Part shown: in pieces, positions 1 to 5,228 of the stretch
Position numbering within the stretch: the first letter of the stretch is position 1
Layout: the number at the start of each line of letters is the position of its first letter
Source: Thermoplasmata archaeon
Lineage (GTDB): Archaea > Thermoplasmatota > Thermoplasmata > Thermoplasmatales > Thermoplasmataceae
Direction: 5' to 3'
Assembly: GCA_021819225.1 (NCBI GenBank)
Contig: JAKARU010000076.1
Span: 1 to 5,228, forward strand
Length of the DNA stretch: 5,228 nt
Notes under the pieces: generated by a model
Told to the model about the DNA's origin: nothing
Seen by the model: only the letters and a program-made list of their open reading frames with translations
Databases searched by the model: none
Program-made: the position numbers and the translations under genes

Positions 1-330
1 ATGTTCGGTGAAAACATCAAGCTTCAGTTCTCCTTTCCCCTCGATTAGGGGTTCCCTGTAAAATGTGTTTGTCTCCCCATATCTTCTCAGTGGCCCTAAC
101 TGTATTCCCCCCACAGATAGGACTATTGGCCTGAAAATGTCATACCAGTTGAAGAGAGGATCCGTTACAAGATCGATTCCATCAGTCAATCCGTAGAATG
201 TCTCCTTTTCCTCCCTGATTATGGCTTTCAACTTTTCAGTAGAAAGTACTCCTCTTTCATGTCTTCCATAATCCAGTCTCAGCCTGTCACTCCTCGGGTA
301 TATTCCATATACAAGTGTTTTAACATTCAT
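1..330 (-). CDS. metE: MetE-like methionine synthase, N-terminal part (partial, runs off left edge)
   Basis: The first 110 codons, without a stop, of a cobalamin-independent methionine synthase family protein; the 3' end lies beyond base 1. The family transfers a methyl group from a methylated pterin to homocysteine in the cytosol. Visible family signatures are an early YGIYPRSD stretch (residues 8-15, like the GSYPR of MetE proteins), then LVTDPLFNWYDIFRPI (about 52-67), matching the family's 'TDG.F.W.D.FRP' pattern, and the archaeal-type stretch LGPLRRYGETNTFYREP (about 76-92). The zinc-binding His/Cys/Cys residues of the catalytic domain would lie downstream and cannot be judged. Archaea often have short MetE proteins or split N- and C-terminal domains, so this may be either a stand-alone enzyme or one of a pair. 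The ATG directly follows the metF stop codon and has a GGAG nine bases upstream, so translation is probably coupled. The family is fairly sure; the exact subtype is not. Confidence 0.82.
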   Translation of the reverse strand, partial: MNVKTLVYGIYPRSDRLRLDYGRHERGVLSTEKLKAIIREEKETFYGLTDGIDLVTDPLFNWYDIFRPIVLSVGGIQLGPLRRYGETNTFYREPLIEGKGELKLDVFTEH

Positions 331-1143
331 TTATAAGATCTCCATTATTTCTTTTGCAATTTCATTATTTCCAATTGGCATAATATGAATTCCATCAATA
401 TATCCTTTCAAGTCATTCACAAGGTCATCTATGAGTTTCATGGATGTGTCTCTCAGATTTTCTGAATCCTCGATAAGTGATTTTATGCTTTCTGGCAGTA
501 CAACTCCCATTTTAGATAGGGATTCCACGCTGCTTTTCTTCAGGATTGGCATAAAACCTATGAAGAGCTTGAATTTTCTCTGCCTGATCCATTTCTTCTT
601 GAACGGTTCACTGTTATAACACATCTGGCTTATGAATAGTGTGGCACCAGAATCTATTTTTGAACCGACTATTTCCTCTTCTGAATTCCTGTATGGATTC
701 AGTGCACCTCCTATTACTGCCTCCATATTCAGTTCAAGTCCCTGAGAAACCTTCCTGATGTGCCTGATAGTTTCATTAGTATCCAGTTCCCTTACTTCCC
801 TCCCCATATTATTTGATATTGGATCTCCCCCGATTACAAAGAAATGATTGATTCCAAGTTTCATCGATGTCAGAACCTGGGACGATATATAAAGAGAGTT
901 CTTGTCTCGCGGGGTAACGTGTGGCATAGCAACCATGTTCGTTCCCTGAGTGATTATATAAAGTGCAGCAAGCGGATCTATTCCAGGCCTTCCCATCTGA
1001 TTTTCTGGAGCTGTAACCATGTCGGCAAGATCTGAGAAAATTTCCCTTGCTTCCAGCAGATCGTCAATATTCCCGTTCCTTCTTGGAACTATTTCAACTG
1101 ATTTAAGAATTTTCTGCCTGCTCTGGAAATTTGAAATCTGCAC
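331..1143 (-). CDS. metF: 5,10-methylenetetrahydrofolate reductase family protein (MetF-like)
   Basis: A 270-residue flavin-dependent TIM-barrel enzyme, expected to reduce methylene-tetrahydrofolate (or a related archaeal pterin) to the methyl form used in methionine synthesis. The N-terminal strand VEIVPRR (16-22) carries Glu17, the counterpart of E. coli MetF Glu28. PHVTPRDKN (74-82) matches the 'PHITCRDRN' motif of MetF proteins, FVIGGDPI (102-109) the 'LAITGDP' motif with Asp107 in the place of E. coli Asp120, and TLFISQMCYN (168-177) carries the conserved Gln173 (E. coli Gln183). The length is slightly below the usual 280-300 residues, lost mainly at the ends. The assigned start is GTG with no ribosome site in front; an ATG lies eight bases upstream but one base out of frame across a run of five A, so the true N-terminus is uncertain. 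It is directly followed by the metE-like gene, which fits the methyl-transfer role. The electron donor cannot be told from sequence. Confidence 0.88.
   Translation of the reverse strand: MQISNFQSRQKILKSVEIVPRRNGNIDDLLEAREIFSDLADMVTAPENQMGRPGIDPLAALYIITQGTNMVAMPHVTPRDKNSLYISSQVLTSMKLGINHFFVIGGDPISNNMGREVRELDTNETIRHIRKVSQGLELNMEAVIGGALNPYRNSEEEIVGSKIDSGATLFISQMCYNSEPFKKKWIRQRKFKLFIGFMPILKKSSVESLSKMGVVLPESIKSLIEDSENLRDTSMKLIDDLVNDLKGYIDGIHIMPIGNNEIAKEIMEIL
338..343 (-). promoter_or_regulatory. Shine-Dalgarno site of the metE-like gene inside the end of metF
   Basis: On the minus strand GGAGAT lies within the last sense codons of metF, and GGAG ends nine bases before the ATG at 330-328. The spacer contains the metF TAA. 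A site here with no intergenic gap supports both the chosen ATG and translation from the metF message by the same or re-recruited ribosomes. Confidence 0.7.
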
Positions 1144-1170
1144 TTTTTCATATATTGGCTTTGTATTAAG

Positions 1171-1188
1171 TTTTTAAATTATAAAAAA
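1171..1188 (-). promoter_or_regulatory. A/T-rich box in front of metF, probable TATA promoter
   Basis: Reading the minus strand, a run of T is followed by TATAATTT and AAAAA. Two overlapping TATA candidates are TTTTATAA (1186-1179) and TTTAAAAA (1178-1171). Archaeal initiation about 25 bases downstream would fall near 1160-1146, giving a message with almost no leader before the metF start. The T6 stretch (1188-1183) may also end transcripts coming from the ACT gene. Assignment rests only on composition and spacing. Confidence 0.4.
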
Positions 1189-1331
1189 TTAGTGTGAGTA
1201 ATTTTACCTTTCAAAATATTAAGATGATCCCCTGAAATCATAGACTGGTATGTTTCATCAATTACATTCCAACCTTTTGAACATTCTGGCAGGAAAGCAA
1301 ATTTCAGATTGGTTTTTGATGGTACTGTCAA
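1179..1331 (-). CDS. Possible small protein, 50 residues, unrecognised
   Basis: An open frame fills nearly all of the gap between the ACT-domain gene and metF. It could start at a TTG 11 bases after the ACT gene's stop and ends with TAA at 1181-1179. The product has one Cys, one Trp and a mixed, soluble composition (for example FAFLPECSKGWNVIDETY, about residues 11-28), with no membrane segment or signal peptide. I recognise no family. Against it: there is no ATG or GTG at the beginning, no Shine-Dalgarno sequence (the bases before TTG are pyrimidine-rich), and its end overlaps the metF promoter box. It may be a missed small gene, the eroded tail of an older gene, or chance. Confidence 0.2.
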   Translation of the reverse strand: MTVPSKTNLKFAFLPECSKGWNVIDETYQSMISGDHLNILKGKITHTNFL

Positions 1332-1342
1332 TTGAGAGGATG

Positions 1343-1909
1343 TCAGAGGTAGGATTTGAATATCAGATCACTCAGGCTTGATATTACCTTACTTGCTACA
1401 TCCACTGCGCATACAAGAATGATTTCAAGATCAAACCTGTATATCTTTTCAATCGAAATCTGTTGCATGCTGAGGAATTCCACAACAAAAAGAGTTATTC
1501 CTGGCGCCTTCTTTGCCTCTGGGGGAAGGGTTATTCGTATACATGCCAGATTTCCTTCGGGATCATTTCTGACCAGAAACTTGAAGCCATCCTGTGTTTT
1601 ATAAACCAGGAATATGTCTTCCCGTTCAGGATCAAATTCCTTTCCCTCCTTTTCTGCAAACTTGAATTCCACATCTAGATTGGATTTCTTCAGGTAGTTG
1701 ATCTGGTAATCCTCCTTTTCACTTGGTGTTATGGATGTGATGTATTTTACAAGTGTATTGAGTTTTACCTCTTTTCCGGTCATTGATTCTACCTGCTTCT
1801 TTATCTTCCTTGCGAGACTTGTATAATTCACAATACCACTCTTTATCATGAGTGAGTACATGGGATTGTTTTCAATTATCAGATCTGTTGCATTATTGAC
1901 TCCTTTCAT
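1343..1909 (-). CDS. ACT-domain protein with an N-terminal possible helix-turn-helix-like domain, putative amino-acid-responsive regulator
   Basis: A complete 188-residue cytosolic protein. The C-terminal part (about 136-184) has the ACT pattern: PGIT at the ligand loop, a helix FVVEFLSMQQ, a strand with ISIEKIYRFD, then LEIILVCAVDVASKVISSLSDL, ending in the second helix. ACT domains bind small molecules, usually amino acids, and often pair between subunits. The N-terminal part (about 15-60) contains the stretch GIVNYTSLARKIKKQV followed by a helix around GKEVKLNTLVKYI; this resembles archaeal ACT proteins of unknown function and could be a small helical, possibly DNA-binding, domain. The middle (about 65-130) is charged and beta-rich, perhaps a second degenerate ACT fold. 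No enzyme motif is visible, so a regulatory role is more likely than aspartokinase or prephenate dehydratase activity. It lies upstream of metF-metE on the same strand, 199 bases away, which suggests but does not prove a link to methionine supply. The ATG is the first start after an in-frame TGA. Confidence 0.65.
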   Translation of the reverse strand: MKGVNNATDLIIENNPMYSLMIKSGIVNYTSLARKIKKQVESMTGKEVKLNTLVKYITSITPSEKEDYQINYLKKSNLDVEFKFAEKEGKEFDPEREDIFLVYKTQDGFKFLVRNDPEGNLACIRITLPPEAKKAPGITLFVVEFLSMQQISIEKIYRFDLEIILVCAVDVASKVISSLSDLIFKSYL

Positions 1910-1929
1910 AATACCTGATACTATATGGA

Positions 1930-1938
1930 AATAAAATC
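1930..1938 (-). promoter_or_regulatory. Possible TATA box of the ACT-domain gene
   Basis: On the minus strand ATTTTATTT is centred about 25 bases before the ATG at 1909, the spacing expected for a leaderless archaeal message. Only a weak AGGT is present close to the ATG, too near for a good ribosome site, which favours leaderless initiation. The box is a loose match to the archaeal consensus. Confidence 0.35.
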
Positions 1939-1954
1939 ATATCTGTGATTAATT

Positions 1955-1990
1955 GAAAAAATCATGAAGTCATATGGATTTTTAAAAATT
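1955..1990 (-). terminator. T-rich stretch after the three-repeat gene, possible terminator
   Basis: Behind the TAG of the repeat-protein gene (2008-2006) the minus strand contains a 12-base perfect palindrome ATTTTTAAAAAT (1989-1978) and, slightly further on, a run of six T (1961-1956). Archaeal termination commonly uses U-tracts without a strong hairpin, so one or both could stop transcription. The palindrome could equally be an operator or an A/T-rich promoter part for the next gene. Confidence 0.33.
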
Positions 1991-2005
1991 TCTTTGAAAA
2001 CGGTT

Positions 2006-2566
2006 CTAAATTTTAAGTTTTTCAATAATTGTACTTGCCTCTGTTCTCGTGATCTCATCCAGGGACTTCTTGCCTATTGATTTCAGGTACTCTGTAACTG
2101 TTTTTTGATCTTTTTCAGATTTCTGAAGACTCCTGATATAATTTATCTGCTTTGGTGTTGCCTGGAAATCTGTCTGTGCCCTTGATCTTTCAGGATCTCC
2201 TTTCTTTTCCATTAGACCGTCTATAAGGGCCGATGCCTCCTTCACATTCAACTCATCTACACTTTTCTTCCCAGCCTTCTCGAGATACTTTCTTGTGAAC
2301 GCTATTCTCTCTTCACTATCCTGCAAGTTTGAAATGAATGTTTTCTGCTTCTTCGTTGGCCCATTGCCTCCAATGGAACTGCCACCCTCAGTCTTTATCT
2401 TTTGCAGTTCATCAATAAGTCTGGATGCCTCCTGTACACTCAGTTCAGATATCTCTCCCTTTCCAAGATTTCTCATGAATTTTTCTGAAGCTTCAAGTCT
2501 TTCAGAGGATTCCTCCATAAGTTTGTTCAAAAAATTTTTCTGACTTCTTGTTAATTCTCCACTCAA
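2006..2566 (-). CDS. Three-repeat helical protein of unknown function
   Basis: A 186-residue soluble, highly charged protein built from three tandem copies of a module of about 50 residues (about 5-58, 70-122 and 136-186). Each copy opens with T-x-x-Q and an aromatic-containing helix (TRSQKNFL, TKKQKTFI, TPKQINYI), continues with a charged helix and a Gly/Lys turn (GKGEIS, GKKSVDEL, GKKSLDEI), and closes with EAS-x-(L/I)-I-(D/E)-x-L. The spacing from Gln to EAS is 37, 36 and 36 residues. The linkers are Gly/Ser-rich (59-69) and charged (123-135). The same 'T.KQ..(F/Y)I..L...(T)..EAS..I..L' module occurs as a C-terminal domain or alone in many bacterial, phage and archaeal proteins, often near DNA-handling functions, but its role is not established, so I assign none. 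There is no signal peptide, membrane segment or catalytic motif. The start is TTG: repeat 1 needs the residues before the first internal Met, an in-frame TGA lies just upstream, and GAGGTG sits six bases before TTG. A DNA- or protein-binding scaffold is the most natural guess. Confidence 0.72.
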   Translation of the reverse strand: MSGELTRSQKNFLNKLMEESSERLEASEKFMRNLGKGEISELSVQEASRLIDELQKIKTEGGSSIGGNGPTKKQKTFISNLQDSEERIAFTRKYLEKAGKKSVDELNVKEASALIDGLMEKKGDPERSRAQTDFQATPKQINYIRSLQKSEKDQKTVTEYLKSIGKKSLDEITRTEASTIIEKLKI

Positions 2567-2572
2567 AGTTCA

Positions 2573-2578
2573 CACCTC
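2573..2578 (-). promoter_or_regulatory. Strong Shine-Dalgarno site fixing a TTG start
   Basis: GAGGTG on the minus strand, fully complementary to the usual archaeal 16S tail, lies six bases before the TTG at 2566-2564. It decides the start of the three-repeat protein, since no in-frame ATG precedes the first repeat. Confidence 0.7.
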
Positions 2579-2596
2579 TAACTTCATGTTGATATT

Positions 2597-2606
2597 CTTT
2601 ATAATT
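2597..2606 (-). promoter_or_regulatory. TATA box of the three-repeat gene
   Basis: AATTATAAAG on the minus strand, preceded by a purine-rich GGGGAG that could serve as a BRE. Initiation about 25 bases downstream would fall close to the GAGGTG ribosome site, giving a very short leader. Together they suggest the gene has its own promoter rather than relying on read-through from the aminopeptidase. Confidence 0.5.
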
Positions 2607-2629
2607 CTCCCCATTGACTTTGCATTATT

Positions 2630-2656
2630 AGGATGAAAATAATGAAAATTTTGATT
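2630..2656 (-). terminator. T-rich tail after the aminopeptidase gene, possible terminator
   Basis: Immediately after the TGA the minus strand reads as a T-rich stretch containing ATTTTCAT and TATTTTCAT side by side. No hairpin is evident. U-rich tails of this kind often end archaeal transcripts; the match is weak. Confidence 0.27.
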
Positions 2657-2658
2657 CT

Positions 2659-5040
2659 TCACTGCATTCTATCCAGAAGTTTTTGGTTTATTTTCAGTCT
2701 TTCCATGCCTTTCATTATTCCTCTTTCCACCTTCGGATTTCGTATGCTGTTTAGAAGAGTTTCCATTTCCTTAACCCTGTTAAGGCCAACAAGGGGTGCA
2801 AGGGCAAAGACCAGGTTTGATGCGGTTCCAGATCCACTGAAGATGTCCTGAAGTTTTGAAACCATTTTGCCGAATTCCTTCATCGCAAGGTCCCTGTTCT
2901 CTCTATAGGCCCCAAATGAGGTAAAGTATGAAGCCACATCCTGTTTCTTTATCTTTCCCTCTTCTATCAGACCGTACATTGAATTGAATGCGTCCTCCCC
3001 TGGAATATGCCCTGCGGCCACTATGAGCTTTACCTTATCTTCATCGCTCTTAAGTGCAAACATCTTCTTTTGTATTTCCTGCAGGTTCTTTGTCTCCTTT
3101 GCATATGCAACTGCTATGGAATCTCTTATATCGGGAATTTCGTTTTCCATATTTTTGAATTTTGCAGCCATTTCCCCTGCCTTCTCGCCATCAACATCAA
3201 CAAGTCTTCTGAGTACTGTTCCGTATAGAATAGAATCATTTACGTCTGTTGATTTCTTTGCTTCGAGTCTCCTTACCTGCTCCCTGTGGAAGTTTAGGTA
3301 CGTTTCATCAAGGGCATTACTGGATGTTAATATGTTTCTCAATTCTGCGAGGTCGTTTGATATCTGGGTTACAACATTAAGATCTGAGGAATTTGAGAAT
3401 TGCTTTACCACATCAAGGTATACCTTTAGATCTATCTTCCCGGATACAACAAATGCATAAAGATCAGACAGTATTCCTATGAAATCCTTGTAGTCGAGCT
3501 TTTCTGATCTGCTGTAAATGTTTGCGTAAAATTCCTCAGGATAAAGTACCCTATAGAATCCTGTTTCTCCAACGTTCAGCTTGACAAATCCATCTCCTGG
3601 AATCGTGGTTTCCCTTGTTTCCATAAGGTTGCTTTCTACGCCGTTTTCCCTCAGAACAGTAAGTGGAACAGGCCATATATCCCTGCCTTCCCTGCCATCA
3701 AGATAGAACCTTGACTGGGTTATCTTTATCCTGTTGGAATCATATTTTAATTTCAACATGGGGTACCCTTCCCTCTTCACCCAGGATTCCATTATTCTAT
3801 CAACCGGCTTTCCTGATGATTTAGCAATGCTTTTCCAGAGGTCCTGTCCTTCTGCATTTGAGTATGAAAATTTCTCCAGATAATTGTGTAACCCATCCTG
3901 GAAGCTCTCATTGCCTGCGTAGGATTCAATCATTCTCAGGATCATTCCCCCCTTTCCATAGCTTATCTGATCGAATATCTGCTCAATTTCTTCAGGTTCC
4001 TTCACATTAGCTTCTATTGGGTGAGTGCTTTCAAGTGAGTCATCGGTGAAAGCCCCTCTTCCCCTTGATAATAGCATATCACCGGTAACCTTCCATTCAG
4101 GATAGTAATTTTCCACGACCTTATACATCATGAATGTTGCAAAACTCTCATTCAGCCACAGATCATTCCACCATTTCATTGTTACAAGGTTCCCGAACCA
4201 CTGATGTGCTATCTCGTGAGCAATTACAGCTGCAACCCTCTTTTTTGTTGCCCCTCCGGTACTCTTGTTGACCAGGATTGCAACCTCCCTGAATGTTATT
4301 GCGCCCCAGTTTTCCATCGCACCTGCTGCAAATTCTGGAACAGATATGAGATGCATCTTTGGCAATGGGTATTTTATCCCGAAGTATTTGTTAAAAAATT
4401 CGAGAGACTGTGCTGCCATTACAAGAGGGAAATCGGTAGTATCAAGGTTTCCCCTGAGTCCAGAAAGATATAACTTTACATTTTCAAAGCTGCTCTCCTT
4501 TGTCTCGAACTTTCCTATTCCTATGTAAACAAGGTAGGTTGACATTCTTGGTGTTCTCTGGAACTTGACAGTCTTCACGCTGCCTGATTTGACTACCTCC
4601 TTTTCAGGCATATTGGAAATCACATCAAGATCTGAGCCTGTGGTGATCTCTATATCAAAAGTTGCTTTCATGGATGGATTGTCAAAACATGGAAACGCCC
4701 TTCTGGCACCTATGGACTCGAACTGGGTAGTTGCCATCTCTGAGCCGTCTGATGCCCTTGCCAGATAAAGTCCAGTTAATGCGTCATTAAGTTTTGAAGT
4801 GAATTCGATTTCAAGAAGTGATTTTCCATTTAATTTTGCCTCGATCACCTTTTCGTCGTCCCTCCTGCCTGCAAGAAGTTCCACATTCTTTCCATCAAGA
4901 GTTATCTTGCTTATTTTCTGTTCCAGAGTGTTCAGAATTAGTTTGTCTTCCTTTCCTTCAAGCTGTATCTTTTCCTTTCCACTATATGTCTTGTTACTGT
5001 GATCATATTCCAGTTTTATCCAGTAGTTTAGAACTTCCAT
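2659..5040 (-). CDS. M1-family zinc aminopeptidase, tricorn protease interacting factor F2/F3 type
   Basis: A complete 793-residue cytosolic metallo-aminopeptidase, close to the roughly 780 residues of Thermoplasma factors F2 and F3. In that system the proteasome and tricorn make short peptides and these factors cut them to free amino acids. Domains by family comparison: N-terminal beta saddle about 1-175, thermolysin-like catalytic domain about 176-420, a small beta domain about 421-510, and a C-terminal helical domain to the end. The exopeptidase motif GAMENWG is at 240-246 (Glu243 holds the free N-terminus). Zinc ligands are His275 and His279 of HEIAH and Glu298 of WLNES, with exactly 18 residues between; Glu276 is the general base and Tyr361 in SYGKGG the likely transition-state Tyr. 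TQFESIGARRAFPCFDNP (105-122) is the conserved N-domain segment that reaches the active site. All key residues are present, so it should be active. No signal peptide is seen. The ATG starts right at the conserved first strand. Whether it is orthologous to F2 or F3 cannot be decided by eye. Confidence 0.95.
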   Translation of the reverse strand: MEVLNYWIKLEYDHSNKTYSGKEKIQLEGKEDKLILNTLEQKISKITLDGKNVELLAGRRDDEKVIEAKLNGKSLLEIEFTSKLNDALTGLYLARASDGSEMATTQFESIGARRAFPCFDNPSMKATFDIEITTGSDLDVISNMPEKEVVKSGSVKTVKFQRTPRMSTYLVYIGIGKFETKESSFENVKLYLSGLRGNLDTTDFPLVMAAQSLEFFNKYFGIKYPLPKMHLISVPEFAAGAMENWGAITFREVAILVNKSTGGATKKRVAAVIAHEIAHQWFGNLVTMKWWNDLWLNESFATFMMYKVVENYYPEWKVTGDMLLSRGRGAFTDDSLESTHPIEANVKEPEEIEQIFDQISYGKGGMILRMIESYAGNESFQDGLHNYLEKFSYSNAEGQDLWKSIAKSSGKPVDRIMESWVKREGYPMLKLKYDSNRIKITQSRFYLDGREGRDIWPVPLTVLRENGVESNLMETRETTIPGDGFVKLNVGETGFYRVLYPEEFYANIYSRSEKLDYKDFIGILSDLYAFVVSGKIDLKVYLDVVKQFSNSSDLNVVTQISNDLAELRNILTSSNALDETYLNFHREQVRRLEAKKSTDVNDSILYGTVLRRLVDVDGEKAGEMAAKFKNMENEIPDIRDSIAVAYAKETKNLQEIQKKMFALKSDEDKVKLIVAAGHIPGEDAFNSMYGLIEEGKIKKQDVASYFTSFGAYRENRDLAMKEFGKMVSKLQDIFSGSGTASNLVFALAPLVGLNRVKEMETLLNSIRNPKVERGIMKGMERLKINQKLLDRMQ

Positions 5041-5060
5041 AGTTCCACTATGAATTTAAT

Positions 5061-5068
5061 GTGTAAAA
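5061..5068 (-). promoter_or_regulatory. Possible TATA element of the aminopeptidase gene
   Basis: TTTTACAC on the minus strand is centred about 25 bases before the ATG at 5040, fitting leaderless initiation. It is a poor TATA match and lies among other A/T-rich stretches (for example around 5081-5110), so the exact element is uncertain. A GTGGA just before the ATG could be a weak ribosome site instead. Confidence 0.28.
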
Positions 5069-5131
5069 CTTTATTGTTTTGCCACAGTCATTTTAATAGT
5101 AATTATTGAATTTGAATATTCTTCCAAATGC

Positions 5132-5141
5132 AAATATTTAT
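5132..5141 (+). promoter_or_regulatory. TATA box of the divergent plus-strand gene
   Basis: AAATATTTAT on the plus strand is centred about 27-28 bases before the ATG at 5165, the standard position for an archaeal promoter whose message starts at or next to the initiation codon. No Shine-Dalgarno sequence is present between the box and the ATG, which supports leaderless translation. The 124-base interval 5041-5164 therefore works as a divergent promoter region. Confidence 0.55.
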
Positions 5142-5164
5142 TTTACCTGATTAAATTAGTACGT

Positions 5165-5228
5165 ATGGGGCTTAGCAAAAGAGATCTCACAAGAAAGAAA
5201 AAGAGTATAGAATCAAAGATCGAGGAAC
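5165..5228 (+). CDS. Start of an unrecognised gene (partial, runs off right edge)
   Basis: Only 21 codons are present, beginning with ATG and rich in Lys, Arg, Glu and Ser (it opens MGLSKRDLTRKKKSIESK and continues with IEE). The start is supported by the TATA-like box about 27 bases upstream and by an open frame to the end of the window; the window ends inside a codon. The heptad-like mixture of charged and Ile/Leu residues could be the beginning of a charged helix or coiled coil. It is transcribed away from the aminopeptidase gene. There is too little sequence to name a family. Confidence 0.6.
   Translation, partial: MGLSKRDLTRKKKSIESKIEE

Noticed and set aside
1224..1241. Inverted repeat ATGAT/ATCAT
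   Set aside because: The arms are only five bases with an eight-base loop, no better than chance in AT-rich DNA, and there is no T-run directly after it.
1179..1342. Possible C/D-box small RNA or tRNA in the longest gap
   Set aside because: A TTGATGA resembling a C box occurs on the minus strand, but no properly spaced D or D' box (CTGA) follows, and no cloverleaf pairing could be found.
1250..1381. 43-codon plus-strand frame starting with ATG in the gap before metF
   Set aside because: It runs into the ACT gene on the other strand, has no ribosome site or suitable TATA box, and the minus-strand frame in the same bases reads more like protein.
1356..1678. Plus-strand open frames of 71 and 82 codons
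   Set aside because: Both are antisense to the ACT-domain gene, whose own frame shows a recognisable domain pattern; their products resemble no family.
2984..3460. 158-codon plus-strand open frame
   Set aside because: It lies wholly opposite the well-supported aminopeptidase gene, its product is Ser/Phe-rich as expected from an antisense shadow, and it has no promoter-like box or ribosome site.
4204..5042. Several plus-strand frames of 67-89 codons
   Set aside because: All are opposite the N-terminal and catalytic part of the aminopeptidase, which has every expected motif in the minus frame.
5050..5109. Short 19-codon plus-strand frame in the divergent promoter region
   Set aside because: It is very short, has no conserved look and overlaps the promoter elements of both neighbouring genes.
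1..5228. CRISPR array, insertion sequence, phage or toxin-antitoxin content
   Set aside because: No spaced direct repeats, transposase, integrase, terminal inverted repeats or toxin-like small gene pair were seen; the region looks like stable chromosomal backbone.

Overview
The window reads as archaeal chromosome, most likely from the Thermoplasmatales (Thermoplasma, Ferroplasma or Cuniculiplasma-like). The main reason is a full-length M1 aminopeptidase of the tricorn-interacting-factor F2/F3 type, together with AT-rich DNA, A/T-rich boxes about 25 bases in front of several starts (the archaeal TATA plus leaderless pattern) and a mixture of leaderless and GGAG/GAGGTG-led genes. The genus is an inference; no 16S or other marker is present.

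Five protein genes lie on the minus strand and are read from right to left. First is the F2/F3 aminopeptidase (5040-2659), a cytosolic zinc exopeptidase that turns short peptides into free amino acids. Next is a 186-residue protein (2566-2006) made of three copies of one small helical module, starting with TTG. Then comes a 188-residue protein (1909-1343) with an N-terminal domain that may be helix-turn-helix-like and a C-terminal ACT-type amino-acid-sensing domain. After a 199-base gap that may hold an unrecognised 50-residue frame, a metF-type methylenetetrahydrofolate reductase (1143-331) is joined without a gap (TAA then ATG) to a metE-like methionine synthase gene that leaves the window at base 1. 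At the right edge a divergent gene begins on the plus strand at 5165 behind a clear TATA box; only its first 21 codons are present.

The firm functional unit is metF-metE: MetF makes the methyl-carrying pterin and the MetE-like protein should pass the methyl group to homocysteine. The ACT protein just upstream is a reasonable candidate amino-acid sensor for that unit, and the aminopeptidase supplies amino acids from protein turnover, so an amino-acid supply theme is possible but not shown. The four non-coding gaps are 92 to 199 bases and hold promoter-like boxes and T-runs; no RNA gene, CRISPR array, insertion sequence or origin was seen. The points most worth a second look are the possible one-base homopolymer problem at the metF start, the three-repeat protein, the ACT protein beside metF-metE, and the small frame in the 199-base gap.
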